5,767 nucleotides of DNA from Pseudomonadota bacterium (GTDB lineage Bacteria > BMS3Abin14): positions 1-5,767 of the forward strand of contig DAOVVW010000082.1 of the NCBI GenBank assembly GCA_030636965.1, read 5' to 3'. Made by a program: the position numbers and the translations under genes. Shown here piece after piece: positions 1 through 5,707 of the stretch. The number at the start of each line of letters is the position of its first letter. The first letter of the stretch is position 1. The notes beneath the pieces are model-generated. The model had not been told where the DNA came from. It searched no databases and was given only the letters and a program-made list of their open reading frames with translations.

Positions 1-318
1 CACCAGGTTCACAAGACTCTGGGTCTGTTTATCCCACTGATCGTCGTTAACTGTCTGATTCTTGGGAGAGCTGAAGCGTTTGCTTCACGACGCCCTGTAT
101 TGACCTCCGTAATAGATGGTGCCGGTATGGGACTCGGGTTTACAGTCGCCCTCGTGGCAATAGGAGCCGTAAGGGAGATCCTGGGGAGCGGAGCTTTACT
201 CGGGTATCCAATACTGGGTGCCGCGTACCAGGATATGCTCGTCATGGTCCTTCCTCCAGGAGCTTTCCTGGCCATGGGAGTTCTGTTGGGCGGCTTCAAC
301 GCCATGGATAGGTCATAA
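1..318 (+). CDS. rnfE: Rnf electron transport complex subunit E, 3' part (5' end outside window)
   Basis: RnfE is an integral membrane subunit of the Rnf complex, which couples electron flow between ferredoxin and NAD+ to ion movement across the inner membrane. The reading frame is open from the first base and gives 105 C-terminal residues; roughly the first half of a ~200-residue family member is missing. What is visible: the family signature NCLILGRAEAFAS at about residues 17-29 of the fragment, hydrophobic membrane segments on both sides, a VREILGSG motif, and a C-terminal LPPGAFLAMGVLLGG segment. The preceding LGLFIPLIVVNC is closer to RnfE than to the paralogous NqrD. The Cys of the NC pair (codon 52-54) matches a position that in NqrD/NqrE-type subunits helps hold an intramembrane Fe-S centre (family knowledge). 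No rnfA or rnfB follows, so rnfE appears to end its operon, as in the rnfABCDGE order. No terminator hairpin is seen after the stop. Confidence 0.92.
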   Translation, partial: HQVHKTLGLFIPLIVVNCLILGRAEAFASRRPVLTSVIDGAGMGLGFTVALVAIGAVREILGSGALLGYPILGAAYQDMLVMVLPPGAFLAMGVLLGGFNAMDRS

Positions 319-507
319 GCTTAACTCACCAGTTGTTGCAAATTTAATACATCTGTTGCATTCATAACACATATTTACACTGAAAGTTTACTCATGTTGT
401 TAAATACGTTTGTGAACATAATTCTCTAACTACTTGAAATACATGATAATTGCATTTTGCAGTTATTTGTTGGTCTATTGGCACGCTTGTTGCCATATAA
501 GACAAGG
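319..507 (+). promoter_or_regulatory. AT-rich intergenic region, probable lpxC promoter region
   Basis: This gap between rnfE and lpxC is clearly richer in A+T than the flanking genes, as expected of a promoter region. No strong sigma-70 pair stands out. The best -10-like hexamer is GATAAT at 445-450, with only a poor -35 (TTCTCT, 422-427) 17 bases upstream. TGTTGCA occurs twice, at 334-340 and 354-360, exactly 20 bases apart, which would place two sites on the same DNA face if they bind a regulator. The assignment as a promoter region is inferred from position and composition only. Confidence 0.35.
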
Positions 508-1446
508 ATGCCTTCACTAATTCAGCAAAAGACCCTCAAGGGGACGATGGAGTTTGTGGGCACGGCCCTTCACAACGGTCTGGAAACCTCCGTCAAAATA
601 TCACCTTCTAAGCCTGATACTGGTTATAGATTCAGGCGCGCCGATATTCCGGGTGCTCCGGAGGTAGAGGCGTGTGTAGCCAATATCAGGGATACTTTGC
701 TCGCTACGAGTCTGGGACTTAACGGTGTTTACATACATACAGTGGAGCATCTGCTCTCGGCCCTGGCTGGCTCAGGTGTTGACAACGCATCCATCGAAGT
801 ATTGGGTGACGAGATCCCGATTCTCGATGGCAGCGCGGCACCATTTACCAGAGGTATCGAGAAAGTGGGTCTTTGTGAACAGAATATACCCAAGAGGATG
901 CTCAGGATTAAAGAGAGTATCAGTGCCGAGAGGGGCGATTCATCGGCCATTCTAAATCCATCTGACGATTTCTCTGTTCACTTCATAATTGAATTCGAAA
1001 ACACATTTGTTGGAAGGCAGGAGCTTAACTTCCAATACTCTCCTGATGCCTACCGGAAGGACATAGCATTTGCGAGGACCTTCGGGTTCATGAGGGATGC
1101 CGAGTACCTTATGGAAAAAGGCCTTGCCCTTGGCGGTTCCATGGAAAACGCAGTTGTAGTTGGAGACGACGGGGTAATCAACCCGGAGGGGCTACGTTCG
1201 CCGGATGAGTTTGTGAGGCACAAGATACTCGATACTATCGGCGACCTCTCTCTCCTGGGGATTCCTATACTTGGCACTTACTCCGGATTTAAGGCGGGTC
1301 ACGGGGTAAACAGGCTCCTTATGATGGAGGTAATGAACCAGCCTGGAAAATGGGATCTTGTCTGTATTGAGGAGACCGATAGCGATGATATGATTTTCTA
1401 TCCAGCCCATGATACAGATCTCCCGTCCATGGTATCATCCCCGTAA
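508..1446 (+). CDS. lpxC: UDP-3-O-acyl-N-acetylglucosamine deacetylase (LpxC)
   Basis: LpxC is a cytoplasmic zinc amidase that removes the acetyl group from UDP-3-O-acyl-GlcNAc, the committed step of lipid A synthesis. From the ATG at 508 the product has 312 residues, close to the ~305 of the E. coli enzyme, and begins MPSLIQQKTLKG, matching the usual MIKQRTLK start. Active-site residues are all present: HTVEH with E80 and zinc ligand H81, T191 in RTFGFMRD, H238 and D242 in VRHKILDTIGDL, and H265 in KAGHGVN. Several of these keep E. coli numbering exactly. The substrate-side motifs EIPILDGSAAPF and LGGSMENAVVV are also present. A longer frame opens at a TTG at 457 but adds 17 residues absent from the family. 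Neither start has a good Shine-Dalgarno sequence; AGG lies directly against the ATG. The gene ends in tandem stops (TAA TAG) before a terminator, so it is probably monocistronic or the last gene of its transcript. Confidence 0.97.
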   Translation: MPSLIQQKTLKGTMEFVGTALHNGLETSVKISPSKPDTGYRFRRADIPGAPEVEACVANIRDTLLATSLGLNGVYIHTVEHLLSALAGSGVDNASIEVLGDEIPILDGSAAPFTRGIEKVGLCEQNIPKRMLRIKESISAERGDSSAILNPSDDFSVHFIIEFENTFVGRQELNFQYSPDAYRKDIAFARTFGFMRDAEYLMEKGLALGGSMENAVVVGDDGVINPEGLRSPDEFVRHKILDTIGDLSLLGIPILGTYSGFKAGHGVNRLLMMEVMNQPGKWDLVCIEETDSDDMIFYPAHDTDLPSMVSSP

Positions 1447-1469
1447 TAGAGACAGCTTTTGGATTCTGA

Positions 1470-1500
1470 AGCCGTGACCTTGTTGGTCACGGCTTTTTTT
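1470..1500 (+). terminator. Rho-independent terminator of lpxC
   Basis: A perfect 10-bp stem (AGCCGTGACC, 1470-1479, with GGTCACGGCT, 1485-1494) closes a 5-base loop TTGTT and runs into seven T residues at 1494-1500. It begins 24 bases after the lpxC stop. This is a textbook intrinsic terminator and separates lpxC from the DUF885 gene. Confidence 0.96.
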
Positions 1501-1593
1501 ATGCTAATGTAATATCAACGCGCCCATTGAGGGGCGCCCAAATCGATGACTTGCATGGCAAGTTAATTACCATCGCGCCCGTGCATGGCGCCC

Positions 1594-1626
1594 GGATCGA
1601 TGACATAAATCTTGAGTCATTGATCC
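1594..1626 (+). repeat. Inverted repeat (11-bp stem) inside long composite repeat
   Basis: GGATCGATGAC (1594-1604) pairs with GTCATTGATCC (1616-1626) through 11 bp, one of them a G-U wobble, around an 11-base AT-rich loop. It overlaps the end of the second direct-repeat unit. No equivalent is present near the short copy, whose 5' side is replaced by the methyltransferase coding sequence. Confidence 0.75.
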
Positions 1627-1630
1627 GTGA

Positions 1631-1660
1631 GGGAAGCGGAAACGACGCTTTTCGCTTCCC
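1631..1660 (+). repeat. Hairpin 1 of the shared repeat core, long copy
   Basis: GGGAAGCGGAAA (1631-1642) pairs with TTTTCGCTTCCC (1649-1660), giving 12 bp including one G-U, around loop CGACGC. The AAGCGGAAA/TTTTCGCTT part, including the G-U, recurs in the short copy. An alternative outer pairing, TCCGTGAG 1624-1631 with CTCACGGA 1677-1684, would enclose this hairpin but competes with hairpin 2. Confidence 0.8.
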
Positions 1661-1667
1661 GATGAGC

Positions 1668-1690
1668 AAAAAGCCGCTCACGGACTTTTT
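1668..1690 (+). repeat. Hairpin 2 of the shared repeat core, long copy
   Basis: AAAAAGCCG (1668-1676) pairs with CGG-A-CTTTTT (1681-1690) through 9 bp with a bulged A at 1684 and loop CTCA. The A-tract and T-tract arms make it terminator-like in both directions. In the short copy, the third C/G-rich pair changes from G-C to A-T and the bulged A is kept. Confidence 0.75.
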
Positions 1691-1710
1691 ACGACCATAT
1701 CAATGATTAA

Positions 1711-3282
1711 ATGATAAATTCTAGTGAAGCCCAACCGGCAGTATTGGCGCGGGAAATATTCGGAACTCTTGCAGAACTGTTCCCCGTGTGTTGTGCAAGT
1801 GACGAGTTCTATTACTTTCCCCAGGTAGTGGGCAAGGAAAGGAACTGGTCATCGTGGGACGATTTTTCAGATACTTCCCTTCAACATCTTTCAGGTAAGC
1901 TTTCCGGATGGCAGGAAGATCTTTCATCCGTCTCTGATCCGGATATGTCCCGGGAGGCAGTGACAGATGTTTCCCTTCTCAAACACCTGTGCGGTACTCT
2001 TCTCGAACAGCTCACTGAGGTGGCCTTTCACAGATCTCAGCCCACCTTCTACCTCTCTGTTGCCAATATAGGCATCGCAGAAGCGATTGAATCCGGCGAG
2101 AAAGAAGCTTTAATTGATAGAGTCAGTACCCTTTCCGACTTCCTTGTAATGGGAATGGATAACCTGAAAGTTGTTCCGGAGATCTTTCGCGATCGCGGTG
2201 CTGAAATGGCGGACAGAACGAGAGAATGGTTCCAGGCTCTTGCACAGGGCGGGCACTTGATATCCCCGGCCCTGGAAGCGGTGGAAAAATATGGTGACCG
2301 GTTGAAAAGAATACCAGTCAAGAGCGATTTCAGACTGCCGGAGGAGGTATTTAGTCGGATCGTGGCCAAACACATGGGATGCGACATGGGGATCGAACAG
2401 ATACTGGCTGAACTGGAGGAAGAAGCAAGCAGGATGAAGGAGTTCATTGATGAAGTGTCAGATGCGATGAGCCCGGGAGGAGCCTGGCAGGATGTGTACG
2501 AGAATATGCCAAGGCAGCCTGTGGGGGAGGGTTCGCTTCCGGGCATGTTCGGGAAACAGATAGACGAACTAATGGCCCACTGTCTTGCCGCGGAAATGGT
2601 ATCTCCTGAGTTGGCGCAGACATGTCCTGTCAAGGTAGGCAATGTCCCGGTTTCACTTTCCGCTATCCGCTCAGCCGATTCATACAGCGCAAAGCCGGGC
2701 CACCCTCCCGCGGGAGGAACTTTCTACATCTTTGATGAGGGTAACTCCGAGAGGTCAGCCAGCGGCCTTCACCCGGAGTACAGGATGACGGCAGCCCATG
2801 AAACGTGGCCGGGGCACCACCTGCTGGATATATCCAGGTGGAACCAGAAAAACCCCTTGAGAAGACCCCTGGAAAGGCCTCTTTTCTACGAAGGGTGGGC
2901 CTGTTTTGCGGAACAACTCATGTTTGAAACGGGATATTTTTCAGGGCATCAGGACCTTCTTATTCTCGCAAAACGCAGGATGAGGCATGCCCTGAGAGGT
3001 GCGGTGGATATTTCGCTACATACCGGCCGAATGGACATTCCAGCGGCAGCCAGGACACTTTTGGTTGCTGGCTATTCCAGGAAACTAGCCGAAAAAACGG
3101 CTCTCAAGTACACTCTGCACCCCGGCTACCAGGTATGCTACACTATCGGATTACGAAGGTTTACATCGCTGTACGATCGGTTCGGAAAGGACGATGTTTC
3201 AGGTTTTGTAAGAACGATACTGGCACAGGGGGAAATCCCCTTTGATGCGCTGGAGCGAGTATTATCAGTTGAAAGTTGTTAG
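1711..3282 (+). CDS. DUF885 family protein, putative zinc metallopeptidase
   Basis: The 523-residue product carries the DUF885 hallmarks. HETWPGHH at residues 363-370 gives the two His and the Glu of a HExxxGHH metal site. It is followed by EGWACFAEQLMFETGYF, where E394 is the likely third ligand and EGWA is typical of the family. A C-terminal segment, YTIGLRRFTSLYDRF, matches the conserved helix that follows. Family members are usually somewhat longer (550-600) and are annotated as putative peptidases; the substrate is unknown. The N-terminal half is helical in character and poorly conserved. No signal peptide or membrane segment is evident, so a cytoplasmic location is inferred. The ATG at 1711 is the earliest possible start, because TAA directly precedes it in frame. 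It has no Shine-Dalgarno sequence; TTG at 1744 is an alternative. The composite repeat ends one base upstream, and the last codons (GAA AGT TGT TAG) merge into the heptad repeat, so both gene ends abut repeats. The family call is firm, the activity inferred. Confidence 0.88.
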   Translation: MINSSEAQPAVLAREIFGTLAELFPVCCASDEFYYFPQVVGKERNWSSWDDFSDTSLQHLSGKLSGWQEDLSSVSDPDMSREAVTDVSLLKHLCGTLLEQLTEVAFHRSQPTFYLSVANIGIAEAIESGEKEALIDRVSTLSDFLVMGMDNLKVVPEIFRDRGAEMADRTREWFQALAQGGHLISPALEAVEKYGDRLKRIPVKSDFRLPEEVFSRIVAKHMGCDMGIEQILAELEEEASRMKEFIDEVSDAMSPGGAWQDVYENMPRQPVGEGSLPGMFGKQIDELMAHCLAAEMVSPELAQTCPVKVGNVPVSLSAIRSADSYSAKPGHPPAGGTFYIFDEGNSERSASGLHPEYRMTAAHETWPGHHLLDISRWNQKNPLRRPLERPLFYEGWACFAEQLMFETGYFSGHQDLLILAKRRMRHALRGAVDISLHTGRMDIPAAARTLLVAGYSRKLAEKTALKYTLHPGYQVCYTIGLRRFTSLYDRFGKDDVSGFVRTILAQGEIPFDALERVLSVESC

Positions 3283-3352
3283 TTGTTGGTTGTTAGTAAA
3301 ATAATTATCTATCCTATGTTTAACTATCAACTAACCACTAACAACCTACAAC
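3275..3352 (+). repeat. Heptad-based inverted repeat, GTTGTTA type
   Basis: The left arm is three heptads (GTTGTTA, GTTGTTG, GTTGTTA at 3275-3295). The right arm is four heptads of the complementary type (TATCAAC, TAACCAC, TAACAAC, CTACAAC at 3325-3352). The arms can pair imperfectly: the middle left heptad pairs fully with 3339-3345 with one wobble, the third matches 6 of 7 with 3332-3338, and the first matches 5 of 7 with 3346-3352. The AT-rich middle is about 30 bases. The left arm contains the stop of the DUF885 gene (TAG, 3280-3282). No T-tract follows, so this is not a normal intrinsic terminator. It is probably a dispersed non-coding element. Confidence 0.75.
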
Positions 3353-3389
3353 TTGCCCCGAGTTAAGATAAGGTTAAACTCCCAAGGCG

Positions 3390-3428
3390 ATGTTTGATCA
3401 AAAAGAGATAATGGAATTCAAAACATGA
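3390..3428 (+). CDS. Possible 12-codon upstream mini-ORF (MFDQKEIMEFKT)
   Basis: A short frame reads MFDQKEIMEFKT and stops at TGA 3426-3428, overlapping the ATG of the ATP-grasp gene as ATGA. AAGG lies only two bases before its start, too close for a good Shine-Dalgarno sequence. It might couple translation into the downstream gene, or may be chance; nothing shows it is expressed. Confidence 0.12.
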   Translation: MFDQKEIMEFKT

Positions 3429-4819
3429 CGAACCAATTCCTCGGATATCACTCTGAATGGAACCTTGGCAGCCCGGGCGGATGGGACTACCAGCGCATCA
3501 CCCAGATGATCGGCAAAAAAACCTGGGCGAATCTCAACAGGATAAAACCTGTTGATGTAGATCTTGATTTCGACCATCCACTCCTTTATCCGGTTTATGG
3601 TTTCGTGGAGATGCTGGTGGGTGCTCACCGGGAGAGAGAAGGGTCCAATTCAGGGTTTATAGCCGTCGTGGCCGAAGAAGAGACATTGACCGATGTGACC
3701 GAGAACATAAATCTGGCCGGTCACCTTAATGAGGTGGATGGCATTTCCAGTGCCTTGATGGCGCCCCACGAACTTGAGCTGGATGACGGCAGAGTCTCGT
3801 GGCAGGGCAACCCGGTTTCGGTGATCTTCATGGATTTCAACTCCGACGTTTTCCTTTCACTGCACCGCAAACATGGACTTGAACCTCTACTGAAAGCCGT
3901 ATCGGAGGGCAGGGTCATCAATCCCAGGGGCACTGAACCCATAAACGTTAAGAGCATGTTCGAGGTGATAACGGGCCCTGAGCAAAAGAGGTTCAACCAC
4001 ATATCAGTCCAAAGGACGCCATGGACCAGGAGATTCTCTCACAGGGAAACAACAGGGCCGGCCGGTGAGCACATCGGTGATCTGGTCAGGTGGACTCACG
4101 AGAACTGGGAGAACCTGGTCCTCAAACCCGAACGGGGGTATTCCGGCATGGGTGTCAGGGTGGGGGTGGTCAATCCCGATCCGGACGAGGCAGTGAACCT
4201 GGCTCTTGCAGAGGGAAGCTACATCGTGCAGGAGAAGATTCCCCTGAATCTCTGGGCGGAGGACAGCCCGAGCATCAATAGACAGACCGGTAAAGTTGTC
4301 CTGGAACGATACCAGACCGATTTCAGGTGCCTCATGGGACCCGATGGTCTCTTTGGATTTCTGGTGAGGTTCGGAGGTGTTCCCACCAACGTGGGTAGTG
4401 GAGGGGGAGTCCAGCCTCTTGCTGTTCTCAGGTCGCAAATGAGCGTGAGGGAAGCTGTGCATCGAATCAATGATGCTATCTGTAGTATCAGCTACGGTGA
4501 CCTGCTGGAGGTAGTGGAGGGACAGGAGAAGATGGCTATTGATGAGAAATTCACCTATCTCCTCGGTCCCATCTGGCTTGGCCTAAGGCCAAGGATAATC
4601 ACCGACGGCCAGCTTGACAGCCTTAAAGAATACTGTCGGGCGATGTGGGCTGACTGCCTGACTCTTGAGAAAATGTGGCTGGACGGGGAGCTTGACGAGT
4701 ATATAACTATCGAGGAAGCTGAACTTGCGATCGCCCGGTCTCAGCCATGGGGAGGATCAGCCGCTGTCTTCGCTTCAGACGGACTGTTCAGTTTCGGAGC
4801 CCACCCGGAGGAAGAATGA
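3425..4819 (+). CDS. ATP-grasp-like ligase of unknown substrate
   Basis: The 464-residue product is not a gene I recognise by name, but its central part has the motif order of an ATP-grasp enzyme. LVLKPERGYSGMGV (K234 and a glycine-rich loop at 238-243) fits the nucleotide-binding lysine and loop. YIVQEKI (266-272, E270) fits the adenine-contacting strand. D299-F-R301 followed by R315-F-G-G-V-P-T-N322-V-G-S-GGG fits the metal and phosphate site. The R...N.(G/S)GGG arrangement resembles circularly permuted ATP-grasp families such as DUF404/DUF407 and glutathionylspermidine-synthase-like ligases. Such enzymes usually activate a carboxylate as acyl phosphate and join it to an amine or thiol; that chemistry is inferred here. 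Residues 1-220 would be a substrate/pre-ATP-grasp region, and 370-464 is a helical tail. No signal peptide is seen. GGA at 3413-3415 is a modest ribosome binding site for the ATG at 3425. The stop overlaps the methyltransferase start (ATGA), suggesting a shared substrate pathway. Confidence 0.72.
   Translation: MTNQFLGYHSEWNLGSPGGWDYQRITQMIGKKTWANLNRIKPVDVDLDFDHPLLYPVYGFVEMLVGAHREREGSNSGFIAVVAEEETLTDVTENINLAGHLNEVDGISSALMAPHELELDDGRVSWQGNPVSVIFMDFNSDVFLSLHRKHGLEPLLKAVSEGRVINPRGTEPINVKSMFEVITGPEQKRFNHISVQRTPWTRRFSHRETTGPAGEHIGDLVRWTHENWENLVLKPERGYSGMGVRVGVVNPDPDEAVNLALAEGSYIVQEKIPLNLWAEDSPSINRQTGKVVLERYQTDFRCLMGPDGLFGFLVRFGGVPTNVGSGGGVQPLAVLRSQMSVREAVHRINDAICSISYGDLLEVVEGQEKMAIDEKFTYLLGPIWLGLRPRIITDGQLDSLKEYCRAMWADCLTLEKMWLDGELDEYITIEEAELAIARSQPWGGSAAVFASDGLFSFGAHPEEE
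4807..4819 (+). promoter_or_regulatory. Ribosome binding site and ATGA stop/start overlap deciding the methyltransferase start
   Basis: GGAGG at 4807-4811 lies four bases before ATG 4816-4818, and the upstream gene stops at TGA 4817-4819. The strong site plus the 4-base overlap favours this start over the upstream in-frame ATG at 4747 and indicates translational coupling. Confidence 0.85.
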
Positions 4820-5601
4820 GCATAAAGGTGGATCCCGACTGGTGGAAGACGCTTTTTGATGAGGTCTACCTTCTTACCGACGCCAGATCCGTATGCGACG
4901 AGGACTTGACCAGGCGTGAGATAGACGTGATCTGCGATCTCATCCCCGTGGAAATGCATCACCGAATACTTGATCTGTGCGGAGGCCAGGGGCGACACAG
5001 CATGGAACTTTCATCACGGGGTTTTCCCAACTGCACAGTGCTGGATTACTCCCAGTACCTGATAGATGTGGGAGTGGAGATGGCCGGTCGAAGTGGTTAT
5101 GAGGTAGAATTTCTGCAGGGCGATGCTCGGGAGACAGGTTTGCCGAAGAGCAGTTACGACCATGTACTTATACTGGGCAACTCCATAGGCTACCTTCCGG
5201 GTCCCGACGACGACAGCCGGATACTGATGGAGGCTTTCAGGGTACTCAAGCCTGGATCATGGATACTGGTGGATGTAGCCGACGGTGAGCAGATAAGAGA
5301 TAGTCTTTGCCCCAACGCCTGGCACGAGATCGATGAAGACATAGTCGTTTGCAGAACTCGGCAGATCGAGGACGGATCCGTCCTCGCAAGGGAGGTCGTG
5401 GTCTCCAAAGAGCAGGGACTCATCAGGGATCAGAGCTATTCCATAAGGTATTTTGAGGCTGAGAGTTTAAGGGATATGATGATCGGAGCCGGTTTCGAAA
5501 CCGTCACAGTGCACAGGGATTTTAAGCCCCACGACAGGGAAGGTGACTACGGCTTCATGAACCGTCGCATAATAGCTACTGCAAAAAAAGCGGAAAAATG
5601 A
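4816..5601 (+). CDS. Class I SAM-dependent methyltransferase, substrate unknown
   Basis: The 261-residue product has the class I Rossmann methyltransferase pattern in order. Motif I is ILDLCGGQGRH (51-61, D53 and G56/G57/G59). An acidic residue ends strand 2 (LDYSQ, D77), where it would contact the SAM ribose hydroxyls. QGDARETGLP (D103) precedes the adenine pocket. YDHVLILGNSIGYL (115-127) is the motif II region, and EAFRVLKPGSWILVDVAD the post-motif helix and strand. GNSIGYL resembles the NSFGY-type loop of Methyltransf_11/25 proteins acting on small molecules. The C-terminal YSIRYFEAESLRDMMIGAGFE is the usual last helix and strand; no membrane or target-recognition domain is seen. The length suits a small-molecule rather than a nucleic-acid enzyme (inference). 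It is coupled to the ATP-grasp gene by ATGA and probably modifies the same substrate or product. The last codons (AAA AAA GCG GAA AAA TGA) fall inside a repeat, so the KKAEK tail may be repeat-derived. Confidence 0.88.
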   Translation: MSIKVDPDWWKTLFDEVYLLTDARSVCDEDLTRREIDVICDLIPVEMHHRILDLCGGQGRHSMELSSRGFPNCTVLDYSQYLIDVGVEMAGRSGYEVEFLQGDARETGLPKSSYDHVLILGNSIGYLPGPDDDSRILMEAFRVLKPGSWILVDVADGEQIRDSLCPNAWHEIDEDIVVCRTRQIEDGSVLAREVVVSKEQGLIRDQSYSIRYFEAESLRDMMIGAGFETVTVHRDFKPHDREGDYGFMNRRIIATAKKAEK

Positions 5602-5677
5602 GTTAGAAAATGATACTTTTCGCTTTCCGTGGAGTAAGAAGCCATGGATGGACTTTTTGCGACCCTACTAATAATTA
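5587..5677 (+). repeat. Composite intergenic repeat, short copy overlapping a stop codon
   Basis: Bases 5616-5677 align without gaps to 1648-1709 (47 of 62 identical). AAGCGGAAA, the left arm of hairpin 1, also recurs at 5588-5596. Hairpin 1 here is AAAGCGGAAA (5587-5596) with TTTTCGCTTT (5617-5626) and a 20-base loop containing the methyltransferase TGA (5599-5601). Hairpin 2 is AAGAAGCCA (5636-5644) with TGG-A-CTTTTT (5649-5658), loop TGGA, bulged A at 5652. The GC-rich direct-repeat units of the long copy are absent. Hairpin 2 ending in CTTTTT could act as a weak terminator for the ATP-grasp/methyltransferase pair. Confidence 0.78.
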
Positions 5678-5701
5678 CCCTTGAGTGAAACTCATCAAGG
5701 G
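5678..5701 (+). repeat. Small hairpin downstream of the short repeat copy
   Basis: CCCTTGA (5678-5684) pairs with TCAAGGG (5695-5701) around 10 bases. An inner alternative, GAGT/ACTC (5683-5686 with 5690-5693), is also possible. It is not followed by a T-tract, so it is not a normal terminator. It lies just ahead of the leader of the next gene and has no counterpart beside the long copy. Confidence 0.5.
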
Positions 5702-5707
5702 AATATT

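Larger units (their letters stand above)
1519..1709 (+). repeat. Composite hairpin-rich intergenic repeat, long copy
   Basis: This block fills almost all of the lpxC-DUF885 gap. Its 5' part is a two-unit direct repeat: CGCGCCC, then 6-7 bases, GGCGCCC, two bases, ATCGATGAC (1519-1550 and 1574-1604). Each unit can fold on itself; in unit 1, GCGCCC 1520-1525 pairs with GGGCGC 1532-1537. Between the units lies CTTGC-ATG-GCAAG (1550-1562). The 3' part holds three further hairpins listed separately. Bases 1648-1709 align without gaps to 5616-5677, with 47 of 62 identical, so this is a dispersed element rather than a unique spacer. It ends one base before the next gene's ATG. A 60-residue minus-strand frame across it has no family resemblance and is probably spurious. 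I recall similar intergenic elements from Desulfobacterota-type genomes, but that is unverified. Confidence 0.8.

Noticed and set aside
457..507. Longer LpxC from TTG at 457
   Set aside because: It adds 17 residues with no counterpart in LpxC; the ATG at 508 gives the family-typical N-terminus and E. coli-like active-site numbering.
1519..1604. CRISPR-like reading of the spaced direct repeat
   Set aside because: There are only two imperfect units with different internal spacers, internal hairpins and no cas genes; a dispersed repeat explains it better.
1499..1681. 60-codon minus-strand frame in the lpxC-DUF885 gap
   Set aside because: It is made almost wholly of the hairpin repeat; its sequence is explained by the inverted and direct repeats, so it is probably a spurious hypothetical protein.
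2049..2642. 197-codon open frame on the minus strand
   Set aside because: It is entirely inside the DUF885 gene, Ser/Pro-rich, with no recognisable motif; a shadow of the coding strand.
3275..3352. Intrinsic terminator for the DUF885 gene
   Set aside because: The stem is imperfect and AT-rich with a long loop and no trailing T-tract; it is better described as a repeat element.
4004..4462. 152-codon open frame on the minus strand
   Set aside because: It is antisense to the motif-bearing core of the ATP-grasp gene and has no family resemblance.
4747..4815. Longer methyltransferase from ATG at 4747
   Set aside because: It would overlap the ATP-grasp gene by 73 bases with an arginine-rich, non-family N-terminus; ATG 4816 has a strong ribosome binding site and an ATGA overlap.
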